Part shown: in pieces, positions 22,713-34,889 of the stretch
How the letters are laid out: every line of letters begins with the position of its first letter
Position numbering within the stretch: position 1 is the first letter of the stretch
Assembly (NCBI GenBank): GCA_949987705.1
Contig: OX465284.1
Coordinates: 111,087,163 to 111,151,162 of the forward strand
DNA: 64,000 nucleotides
Source of the DNA: Thereva unica
Taxonomy: Eukaryota > Arthropoda > Insecta > Diptera > Therevidae
Direction: 5' to 3'
Position numbers and translations under genes: made by a program
Notes under the pieces: model-generated
What the model was told of the DNA's origin: nothing
What the model saw: only the letters and a program-made list of their open reading frames with translations
Database searches by the model: none

Positions 22713-23213
22713 TTATTGAAATAAATGGCGTTCAAGTTGACGGAAATTGCTTTTTCGACAAAGCACACGTTTTTTTAACTTTATGATTGCTTCTTTAATG
22801 GCAACTTTTAATTGTTTGGAAAATTTCCTCATTGCGACGGTCCTGTGCTTAACGACGCCAAGGATACTTCGAATCCAAGGTGAAAAGAGCATTGTGAGGT
22901 AAGGACTGCTTGTGCTGCCTACACTCATGTAACATTTGAAGTTATTGAAATGCGGGCGTGCGAAGTTTTTAGACAAACGCAAGGATACGTTGCCAGTTCC
23001 TATTAGCATGTGTCTCATATCGTCCTCGTCCTCGAGAGGCGGCCTTTTATGGCAGATGAACATGTAATGATTGTAATTATTATAATTGCGGGGTGTACAG
23101 AAGAATCGATAATATCGATGTGCTGCCATTCCCCCCGGTTTTATTGGAAACTGTAAACACACGGAAGGTGGACGTTCGAATGTCCTCAATTGCATGTACA
23201 GTAGGTTGAAGCG
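22713..23213 (-). CDS. terminal exon of an unidentified gene
   Basis: On the - strand a splice acceptor (TTAATTTTTCAG) ends just before 23213. It opens 166 codons starting RFNLLYMQLRTFERPPSV and ending RQLERHLFQ. The stop TAA lies inside a polyadenylation hexamer (AATAAA). Several cysteines are spaced through the first 100 residues, and the C-terminus is strongly basic (KLKKRVLCRKSNFR). I do not recognise a domain; a CUB-like fold is possible but not shown. Upstream exons would lie right of 23213, where none were identified. An internal ATG start at 23195 is the alternative. Confidence 0.45.
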   Translation of the reverse strand, partial: RFNLLYMQLRTFERPPSVCLQFPIKPGGMAAHRYYRFFCTPRNYNNYNHYMFICHKRPPLEDEDDMRHMLIGTGNVSLRLSKNFARPHFNNFKCYMSVGSTSSPYLTMLFSPWIRSILGVVKHRTVAMRKFSKQLKVAIKEAIIKLKKRVLCRKSNFRQLERHLFQ

Positions 23214-23636
23214 CTGAAAAATTAATTAGAAGAATGTGAGGAACTTGGTCAAGTTAATTTTTTTAAACTGTTTATTTATATAATGGTTGCGACTGTCATC
23301 ATCATGTTGCTAAGTGAATTTCAGGATGTTCATATTATGAAGGCTCGCTGTTTTCCGGAGTTTAAATACTTGCAGATTCGGGTAGCCGGTCTAACCGGTT
23401 AGTAATAGGGTGCCAAAGTTCCGCTTAGGTCAGATCTTTACCTACCCTTAAAAAAGCAATTTCTCAAAGGTGCTCACCAGAGCCGGACCAGTCTAGCCAT
23501 CTAGTTACATACCTAGCTGCTGTCTCCTTGCATTTAGCCTTTCTCTGTTTCTTATGCTTAAGCTTCTGGTGGATGGTCTTGATGGTGGTCACCACTTCCA
23601 CCATTCTCCACACAACCTCCGACTTTATTATATAGT

Positions 23637-24330
23637 TCAAGCTTTTCTTCTAACGCAGTCCTGTGCTCCGCTAACAATATAAAGAAGACATGCTCCGCCC
23701 TCTTTATCGTCCGGGCAGAACGGTGAATCGTTCAACCTGAAGCGATGAATGTATGTCCTCCATTGCCCACTCAGGAACTGTGTGAGGCAATAACTCATTT
23801 CCCATGTTCTTGTAACCCACTTCTCCACATTTGGTATGAGTATATAGGCCCTGCCCTTAGGGAGCGTTCAAGTAATACGTAACGCATTTTGGGGGGGGGG
23901 GGTTTGTAAAACGTTACGATGCGTTACAGGGGCGGGGGGGGGGGGGTTCGAACAACGCGTTACGTAACATTGTTTTTTTATTTAAATAAAAAAATAGGGC
24001 ATTCAAATCTCCCAACTTAGTAACCCTTTTCGTTTATGTTTTACGGGTAATCGCGATTAAAACAATAAATAAGCTATTTTAGCGGCTTTCTGGCACTTTG
24101 CGTCATATAATTGTCACATTCAGGTAAAAGTGTTGGGTGTTACGTAACGTTTAGGGAGGGGGGGGGGGGGTACAGAAAAACGTTACGGCGCGTTACAGGG
24201 GGGAGGGGGGGTCAAAAATTTTCAAAAATTGCGTTACGTAATACTTGAACGCCCCCTTAGTAGATCCATCCCACCTCCTCTGTCATGTTCGCTGCGCGTC
24301 AGATTTCTTCGAACGTTTATTCCTCCACAA
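23637..24330 (-). mobile_element. R1-like LINE C-terminal remnant split by a G-rich element
   Basis: On the - strand: VEKWVTRTWEMSYCLTQFLSG, then HRFRLNDSPFCPDDKEGG, the zinc-knuckle region of R1-clade ORF2. The upstream part lies beyond 24259. Removing 23860-24256 with one TTA joins the two parts in frame (GSTKGRAYILIPNVEKW). Confidence 0.6.
23860..24256. mobile_element. 397-bp inverted-repeat element with long G tracts and TTA duplications
   Basis: The tips are GGGAGCGTTCAAGTAATACG and, inverted, GGGGGCGTTCAAGTATTACG. TTA lies outside each end (23857-23859, 24257-24259). Inside, the TTACGTAACG motif recurs beside four G runs of about 10-14 bases. No coding capacity. The TTA duplication suggests the PIF/Harbinger class. 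Confidence 0.8.
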
Positions 24331-24479
24331 GTCCACCCAATTACTGGCTTATGCAGGCGATCAGATCAGATCATCCAAGCATAAAAGAACGAAGTTGGAT
24401 CATAGAAGAAATTTAGTTTTTCAGAGTTGTAGTTTTGATTTTTTATGTGTTCTGTCACAATTCATGAGCTACTCATGAC

Positions 24480-24690
24480 TACTGACAGGCTCCTGCATGC
24501 CGATTATGTAGGACTGAACCCTCTAAACACATCTCCTGTGGTCTTTCACTCTCGCCACGTGACTGGCTTCTTTAGCATAGTATCGTGGCGATGGATCAGC
24601 TTTTATCTAGCTGCTAATATTCCTGGCGTTTCGTTGCCTTTTTCTTTTTCCTTCGGTTTATTCCAGCCTCAACTTCAGTTATTACGTATA
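24480..24690 (-). repeat. repeat shared with 10490-10680 (R1-like 3' region)
   Basis: CACGTGACTGGCTT and GATCAGCTTnTTCTAGC(A)GCT(G) blocks recur in the same order in both places, separated by diverged bases. Confidence 0.5.
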
Positions 24691-24699
24691 CGTGATGAG

Positions 24700-27135
24700 T
24701 TAAACTCAGGATGAACCCGAATCTAACTACATATAGCCGCGAGTCGAGTTGAGTTACTGTCGACTGAGCTCAACTCAGCTCTGATATCTGGGTTGAGCTG
24801 AAATTATGCATATAAAGACGAGTTCAGTTTTTGAGTACTTGAATTTAGTTGACTGCAGCATCTCTGTGTTTTGTTTGTGATGTATTGTAACGTGTAGTTC
24901 TTTTATTTTCAACTCAACCTCAACTCAACTATGTATACGTAGTAAATGTCGTTTTCACTGTTACTGTCCTGGGACGGGTTTTGGTGTTACCTGCGCCTCA
25001 GCTATTACCTCTAGTTTCGCTCTATTTTCGTCTACTCTCCATTACACATCGTTATCCACAGGCGAGGACCCAGGACGGATCCCTGCGGAACTCAACAAGT
25101 TGCTCTGTATATTGTCAGCCCAGATTCCTATTCACAACGAAGTGACTTACCTTCTCTCCTTTTTAGGTAAAATATCAAATAACAGTCCCGGAGGGGGATA
25201 TTTGTCTGTCTGTCGGTGGGTAACCCGGGTCCAACACGATCCGGTGCCACAGTTTGGATCAAGCTGCTGTTGGGTTTACTCGAAAGTTAATAATCTTATC
25301 TGAATCACGTTGTAAAAGAAACGCAGCTAACTGTTGTGGATTGTTGACGGCAATACGTCATCTGTTAATGGGAACTTTTGGATGTTGTAGGAGTTCACAT
25401 CAAAAAGAATAAATTTACACGGAACCTACTATTACAAATCAAAACAAAAAGTTCTGTAACGGAGTTTCCATTTCGTAAAGTCGATATCCTTAATAGCAGC
25501 CGGCTGAGCCAGAAAAGGGGACAGGGTTAGCGGGAGACAGCTTCGTTCTCCTCTTGAAATAAGTGAATCCTGCCAAACAAGAGTAGAACAAGTGCGAACA
25601 TACACTAACCCGCAAAAATGCTTGAGGTAGCGCCGCTACAAAGCCCTACAGAAAGCTACATATGTTAAGAGCGAGAATTTTCTCATCTAAAACTCTCAAC
25701 TCAGCCACCAACCATCATATTTTACACACGTTAAAAAATATGCATTACCCATGTTAACCTCTCGTGCTATAAATTTTTCAACTATCACGAAAAATAAAAT
25801 CCGCCTTTACACAAAAAACAAATATTGATAAAAATTGTAATCCCTCGAGTGTTAATAAAAAATGCAACTCACGAGAATTCATTGTTTGAGCTATTCTCCC
25901 TTCCAAATAGACTACAAACGTTACTTTTTGCAAATACAGAGAGAGGAGAGCGCGAAACCCCCCATCGTCCTTTTACTAAATCTGCAGAGTCCTGGAAATT
26001 TACGCGGCAGCTAACGACCGGGGTTCGTTGACTCTGCCTGCACACACAATACGGGTTGCTGTAGTAAGCGCGCCATAACCAGGCAAAATCCTGCATCGAA
26101 ATGAAATCCTTTCACCGCGTAATGCTGCAGCAGCGGCAGCCTCGCGTACATCAATGCAACTACTAAAATGATGCCATGATGAATGAGGCCCAGGACGCGA
26201 AAATGCAACTAGGCAAGTTTGCATTTTCCATTATTTCGCCCTGATATCATGGGGACCAGGCTCTGCCGTTCAGTGCACTCCGCCGCCCCTTCCGGAAGTA
26301 GCACACACACATCCAGCAACTACAATTTCGTAATCATAATAAAAAAACGGCTGTGAGTGCAGTTTATGGTGATTTCACCAGCTTCACGCTATTCAGGCAT
26401 TTTTAAAAATGAATTAATTAATTTCTCTGCTATAGGAACACGCTACACAAAGACCTGCCAATGTCTCTTCCCAATCCGATCTGGAAGTACATCCGTGTTA
26501 GCTGTCAAATCGACACATTCTCGGATAACATCTGGTGATACTTTTGCAGCCCTGACCTCTACACCTGAGATTTGTTAATCTCCGCCCCATTCGCCCACCC
26601 ATAGAATTATTAATGAAATCATTTCCATGCCCTCTGTCATGTCAAGTGTGTACAAAATGATTTGGAAGGGAGTCCATGGGTGTGTGACAGGTATTCAAAA
26701 TGACTTTTACTGATGACTTTCGAAGGTTCACCTGTATCTCTGCCTGCCCTGCTGCCAGAACCAGCGGATGACAGCATTCAACTGCTCAAGACGTACGTAA
26801 ATCGGTGCTTTATGCAAATTTCTACATTTATGCAGGTTAAGATATGCGATGTTAAATTGGAAAATATTTGCATACATACCGAATGGGAAAAAAACACGGG
26901 AATTCCAAGAAGCGAGCTCCAAGGGCAGAACTTATACTGCTGAGGAACATGACATAGAGAGGGTTTGTTTTACAAGGGTAATCATTATTATTAATGCGAA
27001 CAGATCATGTTTACTGGTTGCTATCTAGTAAACACACGCGGGATTATTGCTAGATGAGCTCGATTTGTACTTAACTACTTTTTTATGATCTAAGCTCTAG
27101 TTCAGTAATTCACTTAGCAAGTATCAACTTTCATT
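24700..27135. other. intergenic, nothing recognised
   Basis: No exon with splice support or family resemblance was found. GAGTTGAG-rich sequence at 24750-24940 is low-complexity. Open frames at 25825-26224 and 26357-26943 lack support. Confidence 0.4.
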
Positions 27136-27428
27136 GTCTGCTTTCCACATTAGCATAATCTTGTGGCAATAACACTGCCTGTTATTGGTCTTGAATTCCT
27201 GCAACATCCTTCTCCAGAACTGTCGGTCCCTGGCTTGAAGTCTCCAATTTCTTATACCTAGGGTTCGTAGATCTTCTTCTACGCTATCTGTGCATCTTTG
27301 TTTTGGGCGCCCGGTATCTTTGTGTCCGTCTCGATCATTTGTTCATAATGATTTTTGTCGAGTTATCTTCGCTGCTACGTTGAACATGTCCTTCCAACCG
27401 AATTCTGTCCGTTTTTATAGATTTTATG

Positions 27429-28461
27429 CAGCCGTGTTTTTTAATGAACTATAGTTCTTCCATCGAGTTCATTAAAAAAACCACAACGGAAATTTCATGT
27501 AGCGCCTACTTCGATGCTTAAAAATTTCAAAACTAAACGGAAGTTAAGTGTTATTTTTTGCACTGTTACACGAAATCCTCGCTAGAAAATAATAAATATG
27601 TTTCAAAAAAATCAATTATTTGTTATAAATTTGCTCTCATCACTTTCCTGTTGTTTTTATTTTTAAATTACGTCTTTCCGAACCCCGAAAGTATGCAACA
27701 TGCCAATCCCCAAAAGTAAAGTATGCAACATGCCAACCCCCGAAAGTATGCAATATGCAAATTAAGAAATTTCCCAAAACCTCGATAGAAACCCCGATAA
27801 AACCTGGGGCCAGTTCACGCAATTCGACACTCGACGTCGACATCGACGCTTTATGAAAACGACATTAATTTCTACGACGTTGAATTTGGGTTCACGTAAG
27901 TCGACGTGTCGAATGTCATTTTCCCAAAATAATTTCTCCTAAAGGTATGCAAAATCCAATGAAACCACTGCACTTTTCACATTATCCACAAGGGGGACAA
28001 GCTGCAAATAATACTGAAACTTCAATATTGTGAGTAATTAAATTAATTAATTAAACAAATTCATAATAATATTGGAAAATCTCAACTCTGAATTTATTTT
28101 TGTACATCTAACTCTTCTTGGAGTAGTTATAATGGTTATTTTTCAACTAAAAGTTTTTCTTTTTCTATTGCATTTTGCTCGTTCAGAACTGTAAAAAGTT
28201 TTGTGTAAAATTATTTCTGCTCTGCTCTAATTGGCACCACAACTCATTTTTAATACAACAATAAATGAATTCGACGCCAAATCTGGCGTCGAGAAGATTA
28301 ACGACGCTTTTAAAACGACAAACATAAAACGTCGACTTGCGTGAACCCAAAACGACATTTAACGCGTCGTTTTCAGTCGACGTCGAATTGCGTGAACTGG
28401 CCCCTGGATTTTTAGATTTGTATGGGGAAGAACTTTATAGTTCATTAAAAAAACACGGCTG
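27429..28461. mobile_element. inverted-repeat element A with ATG duplications
   Basis: Ends are inverted copies starting CAGCCGTGTTTTTTAATGAA and continuing into CTATAG. ATG lies outside both ends (27426-27428, 28462-28464). An internal segment (27620-27806 plus 28404-28461) is repeated at about 59262-59461, without the insertion of element B. No coding capacity. Superfamily uncertain. Confidence 0.75.
27807..28403. mobile_element. CWG-flanked inverted-repeat element B, copy 1
   Basis: Tips are GGGCCAGTTCACGCAATTCG at both ends (inverted), with CTG outside each (27804-27806, 28404-28406). The related copy of element A at 59 kb lacks it and shows the empty site AAACCTGG. Sub-terminal CGACGTCGAC motifs repeat several times. 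Tip and 3-bp CWG duplication fit PIF/Harbinger-type non-autonomous elements. Confidence 0.82.
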
Positions 28462-28859
28462 ATGTTTGAATCTTTATACAACCAATACAGTTCGTCATTG
28501 TATCTTCTCCTCTAAACTCCATTTTCGTTCACTCCCCAATATATGGTGCGAAGGATTTTTCTGTCAAAGCATCCTAGAAGATGTTCCTCGTTACTTTTTA
28601 ATGTCCAGGCTTCGGATCTATACAATAGTATTGTTTTGATAAGCGTTCTGTATAGTTTAACTTTAGTCGTCCTTGAAATGTTCCTTGTTAAGAAATGTTT
28701 ACATAGCGTTAGAAGACGCTTTCAACAGCTTCGGAACAGAGGCGATCCAGGTGTTTCGCGCCGAATTAGGGATCTTCATACGAATTACGAATAATTACGA
28801 AATCAAGCGAACGAAATGGAATTGAATTGGCCACACCTTGCAGAAGACAATTGAAAAAG

Positions 28860-29015
28860 GCACACGCACTCTGTTCAGTTCCTTTAATATATGACAATGA
28901 AGAAACGGGGATACTTTTTAAAATTTCTTCCAAGTTTTAAGTTTTTTTAAAATCTTAATTTCAGAATTGCGCCCGGTGAAAGTGCACCATTTGCACCTAT
29001 GAAAGCGCCGCCCCT
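28860..29015 (+). mobile_element. hAT-like element fragment
   Basis: ATTGCGCCCGGTGAAAGTGC and the end GAAAGCGCCGCCCCT match the right part of the complete copy at 48603-48817. The left tip is missing. Confidence 0.5.
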
Positions 29016-29019
29016 ACTT

Positions 29020-30597
29020 ATCGACACTTATTTCTGGAGGCAAAACTACAATTTTATTAAAAGCGACATCTGCGCGTCATTCAATAAACGATATTTCTGG
29101 TAAAATTTAGTTTCTTTAGCATATACCGGTTACAGAAATTGACCCAAAAAATATTTCTGAACGACTTATTCACTCTTTTTCACTAGATCTGGCAATGCTG
29201 CAACAACCAAATTCTCCACTATCTAACGTAAATAAATCACAACGCTCTCCACTTAATTAAAGTCATGTACTTGCTTTAGTAACGTTTATTATTAGATGTT
29301 TTGTGACTTTTAGACATTAAAATTATGTGTTATTTTTGTTCAGTGTTTGGAGTTTATAATAGTTTGACCAGGTAATTAATATCTTTAGTATGTACAATGG
29401 AATTAAATGATATAAAATCTTAGAAGTGAATTTTTAGTTTGTTTGTGCGCGATAGGAAGAGCGGGCTGCATGTGGAGAGAATGGGCCGAGCAAAAGCTAA
29501 TCTGGGGTGGTTGCACCAAAGTCGTTTCCACCATAGATATGTTTCAACTCTTTTGTTACGAGTTTTAAATGGGAAAATTCAATGGAAAACTCGAAACAGA
29601 TGACTTGAAACAACTTCTGTACTATCACTCCTGGTGTTGTGCCGTGGAGGCCCAGTTATCCCTTTAGAGCGTCAACCGTAGGTAAATACTTCAGGATGTC
29701 TCCGTGAATGAGTGGATATTCTAGCTAGAGGACGGTTCGACGATTCTCCCTAGTAAAGGTCCAAACTAGAGGAAGGTACTCTGTGCTTGTGGCGACCGTA
29801 TCCTTGGGTTGCAAATCTAAGATCGGTTCTGCACATTCAATTTTCAATTTTTCATTCCATTTTCTGACGTTTAAGTCTTCTTTCTCTTTCGCTCCTTTCG
29901 CTTGAACAGATTCTGAAGCGCTGAAAAGGAATGCCAACGAACTGGAATGCCTACATTTTGTTGTTGAAGAAGCGCAATTGAAGCTCTTGGGAACCTCCTG
30001 AAGCTTTCGTGACCCATAATATCAATATTATCGCTATCGCAATGCATTAAAATGGGAGTATAGAGTGTGTGCTTCCAGAGAGCTTCCTTAACAGGAAGCG
30101 CTACATTCTTGCTTCTTTTGGCAGCGCTTGATTAATTTCCTGCTGGGTTCATTCAATTTTTGCATGAGTGTGTGTATTTGTAGTTTCTTTCAAGTCCAAA
30201 AATATGGCAGGATTGAATGTCTGAAAATGGAATGAAATATTGAATGAGTAGAACCGTTTCAAGGTGTTGCTATGGCAGCATAGTTTTCAGATCCAGGATT
30301 ACCTTAATCTAAAGGCTTTTTTGTGGCTAGGTAATTGATATGAAGATCGGGAAGGAGCAGGTGCAAGAGAAACTCAAGCTTGTCCGTGGGTCATGTTGTC
30401 AGTAATGTTGCCGCCTTCTGGACTATTCTCAAGTTTATGACATTTACTGAGTTTCCATGCAGAGTTCACCCTGACTTTACTCAGATTAAGCGCCCATGGA
30501 AACGGGGATTGAGTAAAATTTTGTTAAATTCAAGTAAACTCAGTCTGGTTAAGCTGGGTTTTGCATATGTGTGTTTCAGTATCCTTTATCGTACATA
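29020..30597. other. intergenic, nothing recognised
   Basis: No supported gene or repeat boundary. Confidence 0.4.
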
Positions 30598-30603
30598 TAC
30601 TAA

Positions 30604-30769
30604 GGCCCATTTTACATGATGAAACACGAAACAAAAAGTTTCGCTTGATTTGATGGGGAGAGGTGAGGAAGGGCTTGAGGGAACACGTGTTCTCTCAAGC
30701 CCTCTCTCACGACTCCCCTTCAAACTAAGCGAAACTTTCTGTTTCGTGTTTCATCGTGTAAAATGGGCC
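30604..30769. mobile_element. 166-bp near-perfect palindromic element with TAA duplications
   Basis: Both ends read GGCCCATTTTACA inward, and pairing continues through GATGAAACACGAAACA, AGTTTCGCTT and AAGGGCTTGAGnGAACACG to a centre near 30688. TAA lies at 30601-30603 and 30770-30772. The RNA or single strand would form one long hairpin. Non-autonomous, PIF/Harbinger-like by target site. Confidence 0.85.
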
Positions 30770-30772
30770 TAA

Positions 30773-32430
30773 GGGGTACAGCGTAAAATTATTTATCCCT
30801 CAATTCAACCCAGAACTGCCATGGAAACGGCATCGAGTGATCTTGAGAGAAGAGGCTTTTTGCTTACTTAACGGAAACTTTACCCTGGCTCATGGAAACA
30901 CAGTAATTATTAGTAGCACAAAGGGTGATTCCTAATCTTGGCTTTTCCAACTAAGAAAAATTGAGGTCCAAACATAAAGTTAGGTTAAAGATGTTAAAAA
31001 GTTAACCTTGAATGTGTATATACACAAAATTAAGTTAAAGCCATCGTTTCCCTTTTTTTTGTATTTTATTTCTTGAAACATAATGCCTTTTTTTTGTTGA
31101 CTTATTTCGAATTTTTCATTGTATAACGTAAACGTCAAATGCTATATCGTAAAAAAATACATTAAAATGCAGCATGCTTTTAGGCGAAAGTCGTAGAATT
31201 TAACTTTACCTCACTTTTTTCCGTGTTAAATTTTGTATTGAATGTTAAATCGATAAATGGCAATTTGTATTGAAAATTTAACTTAACTCTGTCTGGACCT
31301 AGCATAATTCGTCAGTTTAAGAACAATAGCATCGAGTTAACTTTAAACATAAAGTTCACACAACATTTTGAACTCTTTAAACCCGAGTTAATGGATTTTT
31401 GCATAAGGATCAGCTTACAACTGCCAAAACTTGTAACAACATCGCCCAAACTCTAGAGATTTTCTACAAGCGACGACCTTCGAATCTGAAACCTTCGAGT
31501 ATTAAAGCCATCTCCCCCCTTGGGCCAAACAAAAAAGGCAAAAACTTCCTTTGGCCTTGCACTAATGACTTTTTGTGGCTTTCGACTCAAAGGATATTTA
31601 ACTCTAATGAAGAAATGTTCAAATGGCAGCAAAGTCGATCGGTGGCCCCAGGGCCTCAGTGCCCTTCAGAGCCGTCAGAGAGCAGAGATAACACTAGTAA
31701 AGCGTTCCCCCCAAAAATCCCCTTATTATATGTAGAAGTTTCCTAATTGTTTTGAATCAAGTCCTGCCAATTAAGGATACAGATACCGTTTTGGTAATTT
31801 CTTATATATGTGAATGTATGAACACACGATCAGAGACAGAGGCGCATATACTCTCGTCGTACGTACAAGTTCGTATAGCCTTTAATTAATTCTTATTGGG
31901 AGCCCATATTAAAAGTTGGTTCGTTCGTTGAGCATTGCTTCAATTTAGATAACTTAATACCTTTCGCTGATACTCGGGCACACCGGGCTCCATATGGAGG
32001 GGATTATGATGAGCATTGTGCAGGAAATGGAAGCTATAAAGATAAAAAAAAACTGTAAACAAAACGGGAAAATCATTATGGAATTTATTTGACGTTGACG
32101 AAAGATTTTTTTTGGGGTATTTATGGTTGATTTTGTGGTTAATTAAAAAAAAGGGTTGCCATGTTTATATATTTTTTTGGATTTTTTTTATTTCGTTTAT
32201 TCATGAATTGCACATCAAGATTACATAATCTTTTGACGCTGAAAAACGCATGTACATTATAATTACAAAACAATAATTAATAACGCTCCAAACATTTCTG
32301 GGGCTTCCACAGCTCCCAAAAGAACGACCTACAAGGCCAGTTAGATATTTTTGGATCCATGCATCAAGGTGTCGGATGTGGTCCCAGTGAAGGAGAGTTT
32401 TCGGGATTCTTCTTCAGGGAGGGCAGTCTA
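30773..32430. other. intergenic, nothing recognised
   Basis: AT-rich. The open frame at 31399-31746 has no recognisable content. Confidence 0.4.
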
Positions 32431-32433
32431 ATA

Positions 32434-32937
32434 CCCTTGACACACTGCAAAAACGAATGAGCATTCTTCCAACTTCATTGGCTTTCAATGATCATTCATT
32501 TTAGAAGCGACACACTGCATTTCTCAATGTTCATTGGAACTGTCAAAATAGAAACTTTACACAAACTGCTAAATATAAGAACTGAAAGTGATTACATAGT
32601 GATTTATACTTTTAAATTTAATAAAAATTATTAATTGAGGCCCAACAACAGTTATTTACAATGGAACCTACTACTTTTTAAAAAATTCTGAAATCTGAAT
32701 GACAGTTTGACAGTTAGGTATTTCAGTTGGAAATTCTACTGGAAATTTCATGGAAAGTTGTTCGATAATTTCCCAATTTCACTTCCATCTTCATTGAATG
32801 AAGTTATTTTGACTTCATTCGATTGAATGACGAATGAAGCTGTTGAATAAACATTGGACATGACATACTGGGCGCGAAAGATCATTCATAGCCGAATGAT
32901 ACTGCAATGTTCATTCGATGCTGCAGTGTGTCAAGGG
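32434..32937. mobile_element. 504-bp inverted-repeat element, tips CCCTTGACACACTGCA
   Basis: Both ends carry inverted CCCTTGACACACTGCA. Flanks are ATA left and TAT right, so a TA duplication is likely. GAATGA/TTCATTC motifs recur throughout, making an AT-rich semi-palindromic body. No coding capacity. Confidence 0.72.
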
Positions 32938-32939
32938 TA

Positions 32940-33605
32940 TAAGCCTGTAAACCCTTAAAGTACCTTGAGATCACTCCTTCATTGGGAAATCTCCTTAGAT
33001 CTCCTGCGGAAGTAAGGGCACCTAATCGGAAAGGCGACTCGAAAAAACGACCGCTTTCAGAAGACGGGGTGGCGCAGCCCGAAAACGTTTTATGCGATAT
33101 CTGGCAGCTGGCTACTCCCATGTAAAGGCTGGTAGGGTCGTCGTGACCCGGCGAAAACGACGAAGGCTCTGGCCATACGGTTTGAAAAGCCTTCAGAAAA
33201 GTCGGACGCACCCATAATGAAGTCTAGAACGGAAAGTATCAGAATTGAAGTGCTTGCGACTAACAATCCGGAGACTCTTCTGACCCCGAAAAACTAGTCA
33301 CCGTGCAAGGAAGTCTTCTGGAGGCGGTAGCCGAATTGGCGCAGGGCTCAGAACAGCCCAATTCAGTGCGCCGTCTATATTGGGCCGCCTTAAGCTTTAG
33401 AAGGAGCAAACCTTTTTTCTGTAGATGGGAACAAGCTGCCGCGCAGCCTTTTTATAATCGTGTACTTTCCGACAGCAAGTGTTGGCATTATGTTGAAAGG
33501 ATAGGGGTCCAAAAGAAGACCTTAGTTTTATCTAGGACAACTGGAAATACAATTTATGTAAAGTGAAAGCGTCGAACAAAGGGCGCCGAAAGACAATCTC
33601 GCTCC
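32940..33605. other. probable old repeat sequence, unassigned
   Basis: Higher GC than its surroundings. Open frames on both strands (32882-33211 -, 33303-33566 +) contain no motif I recognise. Confidence 0.3.
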
Positions 33606-34889
33606 ACCCTCAACAAGGGCTAGGGCCGGCGCTGCTTGGCAACAACATTCTTCTAGACGTACGTCCAATTCGGAAATATTCATGTACGTAAGATGGACGG
33701 TCGGAATGTAGAAGCTTATAAACAAATGTCAATGCCTTGAGAAGTAGGTAATCATCAATTGTGCATCCCAGAAGGGAACAACGATATGGGCTGATGTGAT
33801 CACATGGGCGAAGACTGTAGACAAACCTTACGCAGTCGTTGAAGGCCACATTAAGCTTACCACGGCATGCAGCATCAAGGACAGGAAAGACCAAACTAGC
33901 ATAATTAAAGTATGGTAACACTAGAGATTTAATTATCTTTGAGCGCGTGCCCAAGGGTAGGATGGAGGCGTACAGCCAGAGACGCCGTAAATTACCATAA
34001 ATTTTAGATAATGTATGAGAAATATGATCACAGCAGGTAAGTTGAGAATTCAGATAAACGCCTATATTAATGACACGCGTTTTGATAAGGTAGCCGTGTG
34101 TTCATAAGAACGATAGGTAAACGGACGGTATCTAATTTACTCCTATACATTGGAATGCAACAGGAGATTTAGAGGCATTAAGTTGTAGATGGTTGGAAAC
34201 AGACCATTGATAAATACGCTTCAGATTTGCATTTATGTTCGCAATACAGTTCTCAGCCAATCCAAGGGGGCTGTTTAAGTAGATCTGAACATCATCTGCA
34301 TACATGTGGAGTTTGCAGCTAGTCACGACACTGCAAAGATCATTTATGTACATAGAGAAGAGTAATGGTCCTAGTATGGAGCCCTGTGGAACACCGCAGG
34401 TTATCGGTAAGGGATCTGAAATCGAGTTATGTAACCATACTTTTTGGGAACGATTCTGCAGATAACTACGGATTAAAGAGGTAGCAGAGGATGTAAACCT
34501 CATGTGGGTTGCCAATTTGGTAAATGGGCGCATGTGGTCAACACTATCGAAAGCCTTACTGAAGTCAAGAAGAACGAGGAGACGAGGTCAGTAGTAACCT
34601 TCAGAAGTGTAGTTTCACAGCTTTTGCCTTTGCGAAAGCCAGACTGTGCCCGACTCAATAGGGACCCCGTCACACAGTGGCTGTCAATTTGCCAAGCCAT
34701 ATTTTTTCTAGTACCTTATCTAAAAAACATAAGATACTTATAGGACGATAGACTGCAAGACTACTTGGAGATTTACATTTAGGTAGTGCAATTACTTTCG
34801 CCTTTTTCCATTGAAGCGGAAAATGTGATTTCATGGGACAGCTATTCAAAATATGGGATATGTATGGGAGAATTACAGGCAGAATTAGC

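Larger units (their letters stand above)
27140..28690 (-). mobile_element. RTE-like LINE RT remnant split by nested insertions
   Basis: On the - strand the right part (28690-28465) encodes LYRTLIKTILLYRSEAWTL, then FDRKILRTIYWGVNENGV. The left part (27428-27140) continues with KTDRIRLEGHVQR, and then the RRSTNPRYKK..W tail. These are RTE/BovB RT C-terminal signatures. The two parts rejoin in frame at SNIKSIKTDR when 27429-28461 and one ATG copy are removed. Stops elsewhere show it is dead. Confidence 0.7.
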
